A stretch of 64,000 nucleotides of DNA from Thereva unica (GCA_949987705.1 OX465282.1:88958070-89022069), one strand, 5' to 3'; shown: positions 1-12,063, numbered from the stretch's first letter. Numbers and translations are program-made. The notes: generated by a model from the letters alone, not told the origin.

Positions 1-609
1 AGGTCACCGGGGCTTCGAAGGCAATGAAAGTGCGGATGCCCTGGCTAAACAGGGCTCTGATTTAGAATTCATTGGTCCAGAGCCGGCTATTGGGGCACCG
101 TCCAGCTTGCTGCAAAGGGCCCTGGCCGATCGGACCTTGATGAAACATATTGAACGCTGGAGGTCCGCGCCTGGACTGGCCAACTCTAAGCGGTTCCTTC
201 CAGGGCCGTCCCCTAAGACGGCCAAGGAATTATTACGGCGCAGCAGGAGTGATGTTAGGACACTTGTTGGCCTAATTACCGGACACTGTGCTCTAAATTA
301 CCACTTATGGAAGATAGGAAGGGCAGAGGACCCTACATGTAGGCTTTGCCTAGAAGAGGATTAGTCTGCCCTCCATGTTCTCTGTGAGTGCCCTGCAATA
401 GCGAGGAGCAGGGTCTCTTTGTTCGGGAAGTCCCTGCTCGAACACTCAAGTCTAAGCGACAAACCACTAGGCAGACTGCTGAACTTGTTCAGGCGGTCTG
501 GCCTACAAATATGAGGTGTAGGGGTGTAGTACAATAGGCCAACTAAATGGCCGCAGTACCTTTGGACCTAATACCTCACACAGGAAAAAAAAAAAAAAAA
601 AAAAAAAAA
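1..609 (+). pseudogene. 3' end of an RNase H-bearing LINE retrotransposon, with poly(A) tail
   Basis: The window opens inside a reading frame (starting at base 2) whose first residues, GHRGFEGNESADALAKQGS, are the C-terminal RNase H motif of I/LOA/Jockey-group LINEs. It continues into a Cys-rich tail, CRLCLEE then LHVLCECP, the C-C-H-C motif that follows RNase H in these elements. A TAG at 362-364 interrupts the frame between the two cysteine pairs; the frame then stays open to TGA at 512-514. A 3' untranslated stretch ends in an A-run of about 27 bases at 583-609. The 5' part lies outside the window. The premature stop marks it as dead. The clade within the RNase H LINEs is not resolved. Confidence 0.85.
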
Positions 610-3060
610 CTATTATTATAAGATATCCTTGAATGGTATATCTGCACAAAACTGATCCTTTGACCTGTGACCTCGAATAGGCCGATCAATGGGCTATTTT
701 TAAATTTCATTTATAATGATTTATTAAGGACTGCACCAATTTACAGCTCAGAAATTGTTGATTCAGCGAAAAGGATTAAATAACAATGCCTCAACTATAC
801 GACAAGAGAAATTGCTTATATGAAAATTGAAAGTATTTTTCTATAGCTCTCATTTTTTTTTTATTTAAAATTTCTATCAAACAGTGTAGTTAATGTCCGC
901 AGATATTATCATTGAGAAAAGATATGAGCCACAAACAAAATCCTTTACAGCCATTGCGACATCCCTTAATAAAAACTATCAAACATATATGGTTGCAACT
1001 GCGGTATGGTAGCTTCACCACAAAATAATAAAAGCTTTTATTTCTTGATTAAAATCCAAATTTTGCCCCACACCTGTACTTATAAAAAATTCGCCTAAAA
1101 GTCTGCAATTTTGCAGGTAAGTAAATTCTGCTGAAGATCAAAGCCGATAAGAATGAAAAGAGAAAAACAAAATGTTTAAAAAGTAAATTACGCAATGTTA
1201 ATTTCGCTTTTTTCCTCAATGGAGAAAGAAAAATGCACGTGTGTAAAGCTACTATCTACGATATCCATTTGAATAAGGAATGATACCCGTGGACTGCATA
1301 ATCCCTAAACGTTTTGCTGCAGAAATTTAGAAAACAGGCGATAAGGACACGCTTACGCACTTCTGCTCTTGTCAGGTACTCAAAGGATTTCGTGCCTTCG
1401 TTTGCTGCTATTTGGATGTTTTTCCACGTGCTGTTTTTCCCCACTTTTAGTCATATTTACTAACAGATGCCAAAAATTTCTTTAGTACTTCTCGATCAAT
1501 TAGCCTCTAAAACCCCCGGAAAATTCCTCAGTGTCTTCTTGGTTTGCAACTCAAGGCATTAAAACTGATTTTTTTTTTAACAACTACAGATGATTCCTTT
1601 TTCGAGGTTCGTTCTTGAAAGGTTCCATGAAAATTTTTGTTGGAATTGTGTTAAGGCCTTTTGTCCGTTGGCGTTGTTTTGTAATGCCAGGCTAAGTGAC
1701 AGGTAGCTGTTCATCGTTACCTGGCGCTTCTTATTTTAGTAAAATATTCGCGAATAAAACGTGATATCCTTTTAGATCCTATTAATAGATCCTCCCAGCT
1801 AATCGTTGAATAACAAAGAACAATTGTGCCCGACATGTGAATTATAGCTCAATTGATGTGCATATTCAAAATGACAATCCTGTATCTATGCGGGGATAGA
1901 TAGTTACATGTCCTTTCGCCAGTGTAATTCCATACATTGTTCCTTTCATGTTGGCAAATACAGATCTGTTACACCTATGCGCCCCAATTCTACACTACAA
2001 CAAGCTCAGTCACTCGGAATCAATGCACTACTAACGAGGCACGTGAAATCTACAAGTGATGTCGGAACAAATCCACTTGGTTCATTTGAAGTAATTGGAT
2101 AAAAAAAAGTCCTTGAGTCAACACGAACAGCATCGAGCCTTGTACCAAGGTTCTTTTTCGATTCCTCTCAACTGTTACAAGATTTGGGAAAGGTATCACA
2201 AGGAGGTGCTCTTGGAGTATCATCAGCGTGTGCCCACTTCAGGAGGGTCTTATCCGATGATTTTAGGATAAATTGTAACAGATTGATAATGGTGGCCCTA
2301 CAGGGCACAAAAAGTAGGAATTTCGTGGTGTTTCATTTTTGACCCGGCGTTTAACTAATAAATTAATAAGAAGTGTTTCTTTCTAATGGTTTATTCTTAG
2401 GAAATTGTGTTCTTCGTCCTTATCTTAGCTACAATTAAAGATCAAGAGTGCTTTGTTTTTTAGTATGTCTTTTCCACGTGATGTGCTTTTTTATTGTTGT
2501 TGTTGGAAGTTCTACCAGTGGCGTATTTTAAGATTTGACGCTCACTCCATAAATCCATAAATTAACGGAAAAAAAGGAAAAATATTTTAATACAGAACAA
2601 AGCCACACCATAAACACCATTTATTAAATATTTACATTTTTTGCGATGCATAAATTGGTTGACCTTTTGAGTACGGAAAACGAACGTTAGGCACGTTTTA
2701 AAATAGTCAATAGTATCAATTTCACATAATGAAGAAAATAAATTTAGAGACAATTTAAACAAGTTTTAAAAATTCGCCTATGAAATCTTAAAAGATTTGA
2801 AAAACAAAGCAAACGAAGCGTACATTGGGGCTTAACCTTAAGCTAGCTATACAGCTTGTGTTAAAGCTTGCTTTTTCAATGTGAATAATTATGCATAAGT
2901 CCTATAGTTCTACTTTTTATAGCATGCAACTTAAACCTCAATTTTAGCGGAGTTTAATTATACAATCCACCACCATAGCCGGCGGTAGTAGTACCTACAC
3001 GGAAAGTTCCGGGTAGGTATTTTGAGAGTAACTGAGCTTGTGATGTGAAAAATGTTTTTG
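610..3060. other. AT-rich stretch with no recognisable gene
   Basis: Only short ORFs of 60-66 codons occur here, with no motif or protein-like composition that I can recognise. I see no tRNA, terminal-repeat element or clear tandem repeat. It may hold decayed transposons or spacer. Confidence 0.5.
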
Positions 3061-3564
3061 CCCAGCAGGAAATTTTGGGAGACCTCCCTCGAGGATGAAT
3101 AAAGGAGCCATCCCAAATAGGTTTTCAGTCATGACTGGTTTTATGCTTCATTCGGTGATGAGTTCATTTTCTGCTTTTTTACTATTTCGTACTCGTGAGA
3201 ACTCGGTTTTCTGATTTATTCTGCATCTATCCGCAGCGGGAAGTGCAGTGGAAAAGTATTATTTGCATCCGTACAGAAATAATTGAAAGCTAAAAAGAAC
3301 GTCTCCATTTCATACTTCCTTGGAACTCAAGATGAGATCTCTAATTTCAGTCTACAACTAGTTTTATGGGAGTACTTCAACTCAACTCTATTGGGAGTAC
3401 TATAGGAGTACTCTCTTAAGGCTGTTTTGGAGGTCAGAAGGAGCCCTCTCTTGCAATGACATGCTAATGTTAAAATCATGGCCAAGGAAGACATTTCGGA
3501 GGTTTTAATATCTCCCCTAGGAGACATCCAACATTACTCGAGGAGGCCTCTTTTTCCTGTTGGG
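3061..3564. mobile_element. MITE with CCCARCA-type inverted ends
   Basis: The left end reads CCCAGCAGGAAATTTTGGG and the right end, read in reverse, CCCAACAGGAAAAAGAGG; both continue into a shared CTCGAG-containing stretch. The element is 504 bp. It is flanked on both sides by TG (3059-3060 and 3565-3566). The element at 29131-29497 has the same CCCAGCA start and the same TG flanks, so both may belong to one superfamily with a 2-bp target duplication. There is no transposase ORF. Superfamily is unassigned. Confidence 0.55.
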
Positions 3565-4291
3565 TGGTTTCGGCCCATATTAGCAAAAACTCTCACAATA
3601 AAAAAATACTTTCTCTGCGTTATTCTGGATACCTAATCACAGCGTTGAGCCATCGTGCTCGAAACGACGAGGGTGTTTTCCATATCCTCTATTTCCACTG
3701 AAGAAAAACGTGAGATCATAACTTACTTCCGCACACTTCCTCGTAACCCATCTACGTTTGGGATAAATCTGAGGTCTACCGACTCCTAACACACTTGTTT
3801 CATTTGCCTTTACTCGCACCGCGTCAACTGCTGCACTGAATTTGTCTTCCCTCTATCATATTCTGGATCTTAGTAACGAACGCCTTTTATCCCCAATATC
3901 TGTTTGGTTATAATTTCCACGCACGCCGCATCGTTGGATATGGTCGTCTATCCACAGCCTGCACCAAGGACGATTAGCTGGATTCCGTAGAAAGTGCGTG
4001 CATTCAATTGCAAACTGATATACAGTTATGTAAACGGAACAGACGCAACGCAAAAGTTGGTCTACTTCCAACGCAAAAGTTGGTCTACTTCCGCATTGCC
4101 GTATTGCGATAGACTGAATTATCCAAACAAGCAACACACACACAGCAGATACATGCACTCGTCGCTTAGATTTTTTGGTTATTTGTAAACTACTAGACGG
4201 AATCCAATCTTTCTCAATCGGTATGCGACTCTCTATTTTCTGCCGTTAGCCCTTTTGCTAAATGCTGCTGGCACACTGGCACTGCGCAAAG
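3565..4291. other. Non-coding stretch with a short tandem duplication
   Basis: Overlapping ORFs of 60-100 codons on both strands have no recognisable motif. The only structure is a perfect two-copy 23-bp tandem at 4047-4092. Confidence 0.4.
4047..4092. repeat. Perfect 23-bp tandem duplication
   Basis: Two adjacent identical 23-bp units (4047-4069 and 4070-4092), each containing AACGCAAAAGTTGGTCTAC. Perfect identity suggests a recent slippage or replication event. Confidence 0.9.
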
Positions 4292-4621
4292 CTAGACTGA
4301 GCCAGCAAAAGGCGACACATCGGTTGGGACCCCCATTTTGGAAAGCATTCTTGGAAATGCTGCACAAATAGCAGAAGCTTTATCCGTTATGCCCTCCAAG
4401 TGTGTTATAAAATTAAGGCTCTGGTTGTTTATCACTCCCAGGTGCCTTAACGCGAGCTGTGAGTCAATGATCTGTTTCAGATCTTGATTCTTACGGATAT
4501 TTATTTTCCCAGGTTGTTGACCAGCACGGTGTTGTGTTTTCAGCAAGCGGCAGGCCAGCGCTTTCATGGCGCGCTTTAATATCTCAGCTAGCTTCGTTCG
4601 TTTCACATCGAGGCTCCCCAC
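4292..4621 (-). pseudogene. LINE reverse transcriptase thumb fragment
   Basis: A 109-codon minus-strand frame contains ALRHLGVINNQSLNFITHL followed by ITDKASAICAAFPRML. This matches the thumb region of I/LOA/Jockey-group RTs, where a (K/R)xLGVxIDxxLxFxxHL motif is followed by a KAS...LxRMMPN stretch. Catalytic palm motifs are absent. The final residues before the stop do not resemble a LINE continuation, so the fragment is probably truncated at both ends. It is on the opposite strand to the LINE tail at 1-609 and is not its missing part. Confidence 0.6.
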
Positions 4622-4667
4622 AAACGGCTAGAACGACCCCACAGCCGACCTTCTGCAGAATGCGCTT

Positions 4668-5164
4668 AACACTGTGTCTCCGCTAGAAATATATTATTGC
4701 ATGCAATTTCGAATTGCACATAAATTGCCAGTGGAGACACCCATATTGTAATTGCATGCGATATTTCAGAATTTATTGTAACAAATATTGTTGCAATCTG
4801 CTCTGCAATATTCGTTCAAATAAATGTTTCGAGTTCGAAATTTCGAAAGTTTTTAACTGGCGTAAAATTACATAAATACGGCAAGCGACAGTCAAAAATG
4901 GCCGGAAAAACAAAAACTGATTAATCCAAAGCCGATGATTTTTCCTAAGCTTCCTAGTATTTGCAAATTCCTTTTGCTCTATGCTTTTAAAGGTTTCAAT
5001 AAAATAGTCTTTCTCACTCTAAACGCTTCTTCAGTCATTGAGTACATTTCGACAAATGAAATTGCATGCAATAATTTGCCCACTACTTAAAATTTCGAAA
5101 ACATTTTGTGGGATTTCTGAGATTTTAGAAGCAATAATTTATTTCCAGTGGGACAAGGGTGTGA
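4668..5164. repeat. Possible MITE with diverged inverted ends
   Basis: The left end (CTGTGTCTCCGCTAGAAATA then TATTATTGC) matches the reverse complement of the right end (CCTTGTCCCACTGGAAATAA then ATTATTGC) at roughly four of five positions over about 28 bp. The interior contains smaller inverted copies of the same GTGTCTCC and GCATGCAATT words. I see no clear target duplication and no ORF. Confidence 0.35.
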
Positions 5165-5258
5165 GATTTCCTGACCACGGAACAATTAGTTGCAGTGCTG
5201 TGGTCTTTTGCAGACGATAGTCGAGTTGAGACTAAGCTCGGAACAGCCCAGGATTCTG

Positions 5259-5682
5259 CAAAGTCTAGAAATTAACAAGTCTTTCATCTTCATATGGTTA
5301 ATGAGTGAAAGACGAACAGCTATATGCATAAGTTCTTCAAATGACGATGTCAGGCTATCAGAGAGAGAATGCAATATTTTTATAAGCGCTAGCATACAAC
5401 TAAACAACAGAAAATTTTATGAGTTTCTATAGGGATAATGTTGATGTATTGGTGCATATTTGCTCGTTTGTTTTGATGACTTCAATTTTGACATCTGATT
5501 CAATTTTCTTTCCTTTTCTGTTCTGCATACTTTACCGTAAAGACAGAATCTGGCTTTGTCTCGCTGAATTCACGAAGTATGCTTTGAGTTTTGCTCAGCA
5601 GTGATGTTCATATATGCACGCACACAACCAACCGGGTGAAAATTTTGTATGAAGATTAAAGACTTGTTATTACTAGACTTTG
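5259..5682. mobile_element. Non-autonomous hAT-like element, copy 1
   Basis: The element starts CAAAGTCTAG and ends CTAGACTTTG. The inverted ends extend about 35 bp (CAAAGTCTAG, AACAAGTCTTT, ATCTTCATA) with a few mismatches. It is flanked by a perfect 8-bp direct repeat, GGATTCTG (5251-5258 and 5683-5690). CA...TG termini and an 8-bp duplication are typical of the hAT superfamily. At 424 bp it has no transposase and depended on another source. A near-identical copy lies at 6104-6652. Confidence 0.85.
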
Positions 5683-5690
5683 GGATTCTG

Positions 5691-6103
5691 TCGGAACGAC
5701 CCCGGGTGGTTGGTAATCACCACGCCCACCTAGCCGAGAGGTGTCATGGCCACCTTGAGCCCTGGAAAGGAGCCGTGCAGCTTTGTTGTGGTCGTTTATT
5801 TCTCGAAGGCAAAATAACCCACTGATATTTCTCGGCGGCAAAAGAATCACTGACATTGTATTGAAAAATATAGAGTTCCAAAACAGGACCCTAAGATTTA
5901 TTGACGAATTGAGGTCGACGGGGGGGGGGGCCAAATTGGCTTCAAAGTTTTGTTGGTCACAGCTTAGGATGAGGGCGGCAGAAAAGCTTAAGATTAGTGA
6001 GGCAGAAGCCAAGATGGTGACCACTGCATTTTGTGGACTGGTCATAGGCGGAGGCTCGTCCACCGAGTCTCTCCACCAACTCAACATCACAGGCGATTGG
6101 GGC
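5691..6103 (+). other. Unidentified reading frame between two hAT copies
   Basis: A frame from an ATG at 5783 remains open through this spacer and runs on into the second hAT element. The 109 spacer codons contain protein-like segments (RITDIVLKNIEFQNRTLRF; RAAEKLKISEAEAKM) and a run of ten Gs at about 5920-5930. I do not recognise the family. It might be a remnant of a host or transposon gene cut by the insertions, or a chance frame. The minus strand is also open here (5656-6189) but looks like a shadow. Confidence 0.25.
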
Positions 6104-6652
6104 CAAAGTCTAGAAATTAACAAGTCTTTCATCTTCATATGGTTAATGAGTGAAAGACGAACAGCTATATGCATACATAAGTTCTTCAAATGACGATGTC
6201 AGGCTATCAGAGAGAGAATGCAATATTTTTATAAGCGCTAGCATACAACTAAACAACAGAAAATTTTATGAGTTTCTATAGGGATAATGTTGATGTATTG
6301 GTGCATATTTGCTCGTTTGTTTTGATGACTTCAATTTTGACATCTGATTCAATTTTCTTTCCTTTTCTGTTCTGCATACTTTACCGTAAAGACAGAATCT
6401 GGCTTTGTCTCGCTGAATTCACGAAGTATGCGGTGAGTTTTGCTCAGCAGTGATGTTCATATATGCACGCACACAACCAACCGGGTGAAAATTTTGTATG
6501 AAGATGAAAGACTTGGGCGCTTTCAGTAATGCAGGATGCGTGCGCAAATGGCTTATTCAGCAATTAAAGTGTGAAGCTTTCAATGACTGAATAAGTCAAT
6601 TGCGCACGCATCCTGCATTACTGAAAGCGCCCCTTGTTATTACTAGACTTTG
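6104..6652. mobile_element. Non-autonomous hAT-like element, copy 2, with nested MITE
   Basis: Same orientation and nearly the same sequence as the copy at 5259-5682, including both inverted ends. It differs by a 4-bp CATA insertion, a few substitutions and a 118-bp insertion at 6515-6632. The flanks (ATTGGGGC left, GGGCAAGC right) do not form an 8-bp direct repeat. Either the target duplication has decayed or this copy came through recombination with copy 1. Confidence 0.8.
6515..6632. mobile_element. 118-bp palindromic MITE nested in a hAT element
   Basis: A perfect 33-bp terminal inverted repeat begins GGGCGCTTTCAGTAATGC and, with two mismatches, extends to 46 bp per arm. This leaves a 26-bp centre. 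The insertion is flanked by CTT on both sides (6512-6514 and 6633-6635). The sister hAT copy has the uninserted sequence AAAGACTTGTTATTAC at about 5658-5673, so the insertion boundaries are read directly. A 3-bp duplication would fit PIF/Harbinger or CACTA, but CTT is not the usual TWA; superfamily is left open. Confidence 0.9.
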
Positions 6653-8509
6653 GGGCAAGCTCTAATCCTTCACCATGCGACACAACAACCACATCTAGGA
6701 GGCTCATTGTGCTGCCGAAAACTCTGGAATGGCAGTGCTCGAAAAAGGTCGGAAAACCCAAAATTAAATTTTTGCAATGTGAGTGCTTTAGTGGGCGAAC
6801 AAGCGTGAATCTCTAGTTGAAATAATTCCCAGGTAACCCAGGATATCAAAATTAATCTAGCTGTTAATCACGTGTGAGTGGAAGAACAGTAATATTCCAA
6901 AAATACCAAAAAACGGTTTAGATATCCATTCTATAATTTAAATGTAGGGCTATCGTTGAGCGAACATGAGTGTTATTCCCGTCGATCCTGTCTAGTAAAT
7001 ACTGCCTAGGAGTTTACAATGTGTGGAAGAAAGATAACATTCCAGGAATGTTTCTATTCTTCCACTCAGACGGAGTGCTCGCATAATATGCTGCAATCAT
7101 GTTAAGGGCGACCAGCGAATCGCTTTCCACAGCCACTGTCAAAAACGAAGGAATTTTGTATGAAGGTGCACAATCTACAGATCATTGCGATGACGACGCC
7201 GCCGAGCTCGGCGACTGAATCAATCTAATTTTTATTACGTAGCTGGGGCTTGTCAAAATTGCGTGGGTGATGTGGCATGGGTTTGCATTGCTATTATCGT
7301 GTGTTCCCGTGTGCGTGTGTAGCATATTCGGCTGGTCAAGATTCTAGATCGTTATTCCGGTGTGTGTTTTTAATTCGTGTCGTCGTCGCGCTTAGTGTGT
7401 GCACACAACAAATTTCGTCGGGCCATTCGCTGTGGCCAAGGAAAATAGTTTGGCCGCTGCCCTTAGCATGTTTACAGCAGTACTCGCGTCTGCAACGGCA
7501 CTGTATCCGCACTTTTCTCACAGTAGGCCGTTAGCTTTGTCGTTACATTCTTGTTTGTTGTTTTCATGTGGGGTTGTGGTCAAAAGATGAAACTAACACA
7601 GAAGAGCCTAGAAGGAAAAAGGCAAGGTAAACAAAAAATGGCATTTAAAAAAGAAGAAAAAAAAAAATTAATGGCCTTGGATGTGAAGTATCACGTCCGT
7701 ATTTGAACGTGACAACGTCTGTTATTACGTTTTGTATTATTTTCTCAATTAATAAATTATGTATATATTTCGAAGCAAATTTTTTTTTTGTGCGGGACAT
7801 TTTCACACGCGCGTCCTATCTTAAACCGATTTAATAGACGTTGTCACGTCAAAAAATTAAGTAGGGCAAAAGGAGAAGAGTTTGTTACCCACCAAGGATA
7901 TTTAGTAGAAGCTAGAAAAACCACCCAGACTGTGGTTGCAAGAGACAGTGTATTGAAGGTTTTACTAATGAAGAGAAGCAGCAATAACTGCTGTTTATAA
8001 CGGGCGGAAAGGTCACTCACTGTCTAGCCCTCATTGACAGACATGAAGTGGCCAGACATCGCCCGTTAACAGACGATTCAAAACAAAACTCGTCATCTTT
8101 CAAGTACAACGCTATGAAAGCACCTGTCGCGCCCAGGTATGTCGTAAAGATTACATGAGTTTTGACGCTCTAACACTAAAACAGTTATCTATACCTATTT
8201 TATAGTCCGGGGTAATTAACATTTTAAGGAGACAAAACTCCAAAATGGCTGAAAGCTTGTCCACAATTTCGGAATCCAAAAAAATTAAAACATGGCCGCC
8301 GGAGATATCGCGTTTTCCCGAGTTTTCCATATTTCTGTAAGTCATGCAACCCCGTGTCCAAAATGTTGACAATGAAATTTTCCGCAACTTTAGTTCTTAC
8401 AAGTGTTGACCCGATTAGCCCTTTGAAAGTTATTCAAGATCAAAGTTATCAAAAATCACTTTTTGGCCAAAATTTCACTAAAAACTGGTATTTTCGAAAA
8501 ATTTACGGC
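6653..8509. other. Non-coding stretch with two inverted-repeat pairs
   Basis: No gene is recognisable. Two weak inverted pairs are visible. GAGTGGAAGAACAG at about 6876 is repeated inverted at about 7055-7066 and may bound a 190-bp MITE. ACGTGACAACGTCTGTTA at about 7707 is repeated inverted as TAATAGACGTTGTCACGT at 7832-7849. The rest is AT-rich apart from a GC-richer stretch near 7190-7550 whose ORFs show no motif. Confidence 0.4.
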
Positions 8510-9029
8510 TCGAATTCACGCCGTATCCAGTCGGACTTGAAAGCCCGCACTTGCATTCGCGCTTGTTCGCGGGTGTTCACGGCCTGAGTCTGGAAGCGCC
8601 TTAAGGCACAAACATATTGGCACGAAAGCGAAAACGGCGGTTGCCTGCGAGAGAATATCCCATACATTTAATTTCTCCGCGCCGCCTGCCCCTGTAAATA
8701 TGGTGGTCGGGGTATTTTAAAGGTTTTTTCAATCACGAATCTGTTTGTGCGCTCAAAGTTTTCGTTGAGGACATGCACTTTTTGCACTTTAATGCTATGC
8801 GGCTCTGCCGTCTTCGCCATTGTGTCTGTAGGGAATAATGACGTCACAGGATACTTGAAGTCCTTTTCCCTTGGTCAGACTGAGTATTGTGTGGCCTTTA
8901 TCAGGCCGTGCCTGCCGGCGGTCTTTTTCACCCAGTTTTCTACAAAATTTACACCCCCACGTGAGATTGTGTGAGATTCGACTCGATCCATTCACCCCTA
9001 AACGCCTCACGTAAATTAAGGACGTCCCC
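8510..9029 (-). mobile_element. Truncated copy of the GGGGTCGTCCAT transposon family
   Basis: Read on the minus strand from 9029 this begins GGGGACGTCCTTAATTTACG, a diverged version of the end of the complete element at 26261-27216. It then follows that element in order: TTTAGGGG, GAATCTCAC, GAAAACTGGG, CCGCCGG, ACTCAGTCT, ATTCCCTACAGACACA, and the well-conserved GCCGTGAACACCCGC at about 8569-8583. Similarity fades beyond about 8510 and the second inverted end is missing. There is no transposase. Confidence 0.7.
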
Positions 9030-10799
9030 TGAATTTAATTCTTCGAAAAGTTCCCATACATTGGCTGGAGCAATAAAAAGTTAACATTGAAATGTGGAAC
9101 TGGAGCAAAACCAACTAACCTACACGTGTTACAATTTTAAAATTTTTTCGTAACAGCTTTAAAATTGATCCAGAACCCTCAGATTCGTATTAGTAGTGGT
9201 AACAGCAAGTTCACAGCCGTAGTTCCAAAAATTTAGTGGTGTAGAAAAAATTAATATTTAAATTAAAATTTAGGTTACCGAAAACGTCAGGAGTGTGTCA
9301 CATCTTATTGCAGCAGATAATCTTTGAGATCGTGTAATTACTTCTTGTTGCACCTCGCCCACATGTAACCGGGTGAATCCCACCCCTAAAGCAATACACT
9401 TTACAGGCATTCCCTACAGTAATCACTTGGCAAACGTCAGACGTGTTTGGTTGTTTTAACACTTTATGAAGTGTGATCACGAGTACACGTGATTTATTAC
9501 CAGCCAGAACACTTGCAAAGCCAAAGACGACGCTGGCTGAGGTAGTTCTTCTTCGCCCTCGCCATAAATCTTGGTATTTCAACCTGTGGCATAATTAACC
9601 GAGAAAAAGAGATGGAAAAGAGAGAAAAAATCTAGGGTGATTTTTATGAATCCTTCCGTAAGGATAAAAAGATTAACAGAAACAACAGCCGCTCGTTCTT
9701 GATCCACAAAGAGCGCGTGGATAGGATTATTATTTTTTTATTTTTTATTTTTTCAATATTTCCCTTTGCCCTCTTTTTTAAGCAGAGCCTAGACGAGAGG
9801 ATTTTGCAACAATTCCAGTTTCAATTTGTACAGGGTGATTATTAATCAGCGAAAGCGTCCGTCGATTACGTCTCGAACAAACTTCACTTGTGACAATTAA
9901 ATCAATGCTCAAAGGTAGGCGCCGCTCTTGTCACGCGCTTAATTGGACGAGTTTGGAATTTGTGAGAAGCAGTAGCGACGTCTATGGGCAATTTTTTCGC
10001 ATTGTATTGCTACACACCATGCGGGGTAAATTTTACCTGGCTACTGTTGTCACGTTGTGAAAGTTCCTAAAATGGGATTTTAATAGGATTGTATTTCAAG
10101 GGCAGTAGGAGGTGTGTGCTTTTTATAGTGAATACCTGCGATTCAATGTAAATAAATTAAATTATTATGATTGAAATGTGTTTAAAATTATCAGGGTGGT
10201 GGGGTGTGATGTTGTTGATGGGGATTAGAGCAGAAAGCTTTTTTATGTGTTAAAACTAAGCGTAGGAGTTACCCTTTTGCCCTACGATGCCGTCATGTCT
10301 TACACGTAATGGTGCAATAGCTAGAAGTAACCTTAGATTGAACTACTAAAAGAAAATAGGTTGAAGGAGGAGGCGGCGAACCTTTCCTTTGAACCGTTGG
10401 ATGTTGTGCAAAATACTGACGGAATATTGTTCCACGGTAGTGTTGCTCAATTAATGTACCCAATTTATACTGTAGTTTGGGTTAAAGGCGACTCCAGGAT
10501 GTGGGAGTGAGTCGAGAGGGCTAGTCTTGTGTTGTGGGTAAAATACTATTGTGTAGGCAAGGAAGATTTCCTTTTAGGCGAACAGTCAATGTGATAATTT
10601 TGATTAATACTTAACAGCTAGTGTGACTCAAGAATGAATAGTGGCAACATCAATGAGTATGGCTTCGCGGCAATGCTAGAGTGGTTTTTCAACCTAGAGT
10701 CCTGATAAACTATTTGCTTTCAAGAAGGGGTCGAATTAAGGATTTTCAAACTAAATCCAATTATGTAGTCAATCCGAACTGGTATTTCCACGCAGGCTT
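9030..10799. other. No recognisable gene
   Basis: Short frames only (at most 94 codons) without motifs. Sequence is AT-rich with a T-rich run near 9728-9760. Nothing resembling a TE end, tRNA or tandem repeat was found. Confidence 0.45.
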
Positions 10800-11200
10800 G
10801 AATAATTGTTGTTGGCCAAAAGTTTTGCCGTAAAACGCTGGCCAAGCTGGAGAGGCAGTAGCAGTTTTGTAAATTATCCGAGGGGAAAAACTCAAGCCCC
10901 TACACCTGACTCTGATTTGGATCCGTCTTTGTACAGGTCCAGAATAAGACGCATGTTGTTAGCTGATTCTAGGCTCAGTTCTTGACCGTTAATTGAAAGT
11001 GGACTAAAAATGGGTGTTTTAATTCTGTTAATGAAATGCATCTGTTTTGCCTTTTCCGGATTTACGAATAGCTATCAGCGGCTGGACCAAGCGGTAACTT
11101 TTCCAAGTGCAATTTCCATAATCTCACTGATTGTGTAAAGGAATTTTCCGGACGGCCGCATTGGCAATTCTCTTTATGGCCCTCTAGTGGATTAAGGTTC
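10800..11200 (-). pseudogene. LINE remnant spanning RT thumb to RNase H
   Basis: Read on the minus strand, pieces of a LINE polyprotein follow in order: MEIALGKVTAWSSR, then LFVNPEKAKQMHF (the GLxVNPxKTE region of the RT thumb), then LSINGQELSLESAN, then YKDGSKSESGVGA (the YTDGSK...SGxG start of RNase H). The thumb's LGVxLD segment between the last two is deleted. Stops and frame changes are frequent. The target of the CsRn1 insertion at 11729 lies just upstream of this relic in its own orientation. Confidence 0.6.
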
Positions 11201-11728
11201 ATGCGTAGCGGTAGCAAGGGTTTTAAGGTAATAAGGTCAGAAGATTACAAGTTTATTGGCATGTAATCATTTGCGCTGCTAGCATCTCCCGATTTTCGCC
11301 ATTAAGATGACTTTTGAGCTATAGTGTAGACCGTGTTTTGTTGATGGCGACAAGTCAAGGACCGATAACATAACTGGCGGTATGTTGTCCATGATTGGAA
11401 AATTGAATCCCCAACGCCCTTTTTCCCGGGTGACAGTTTGGTAGGTTTCCTTCCACGGCTCTGCTGCTTCCACTAGTACTTCTGAGCTCCAATTAAAGGC
11501 AGCCGGAAAAGTGGGGCTTTAGGGTTCCAGCGCTTCTCCTGAAGAATCTATACCTGTAACAGGGAGGCGGTTTGATATAGGAAAGTTGGCTGTTTCTTAA
11601 ATAGAAACTTGCCAATCCTCACCGATTTCGCTAGACTTTCTATAGCTGGGCAATGATGATCGCATAGCTGATTTTTGGCGTCCTTTAACATTTCTAAGGC
11701 TGTAGAAAGTCCTTGTAGGGTTTCCAAT
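11201..11728. other. No recognisable gene
   Basis: Sequence between the LINE relic and the CsRn1 element. A 64-codon frame at 11279-11473 (minus) has no motif. It ends with CAAT (11725-11728), the left copy of the CsRn1 target duplication. Confidence 0.4.
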
Positions 11729-12062
11729 TGTAGTGGCCATGTAGAACAGAACCACTATAAGTTCACACAAGCCACTGCAATCGAAAACCGATCAAATATC
11801 GAATAGATCGATTGACCAAAAACGGCTAGATCACTGATCGGCGATCTAGACCTGCATGACTTCCGGTATCTTCACTTTTGCTTTGCGTTCTTGAAGTGGT
11901 ACAAGCACCTCGCCGGTTTAAAAATCACATTTTATAATATCTGAAATAATCCTAAAGAAAGTATTGTACATAGTAATAACATAGAAATCAATAACGTGTT
12001 TTTAATAAATTACATAGTGACATATTTATTTGTTTTATTTTGGGCTTGAAGAAGCCACAAAA
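11729..12062 (+). repeat. 5' LTR of CsRn1 copy 1
   Basis: 334 bp beginning TGTAGTGGCC and ending GCCACAAAA. It is near identical to 17032-17368; the differences are CATG/CGTG, GGTATC/GGCATC and a 3-bp indel near 11967. Confidence 0.92.
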
Positions 12063-12063
12063 T

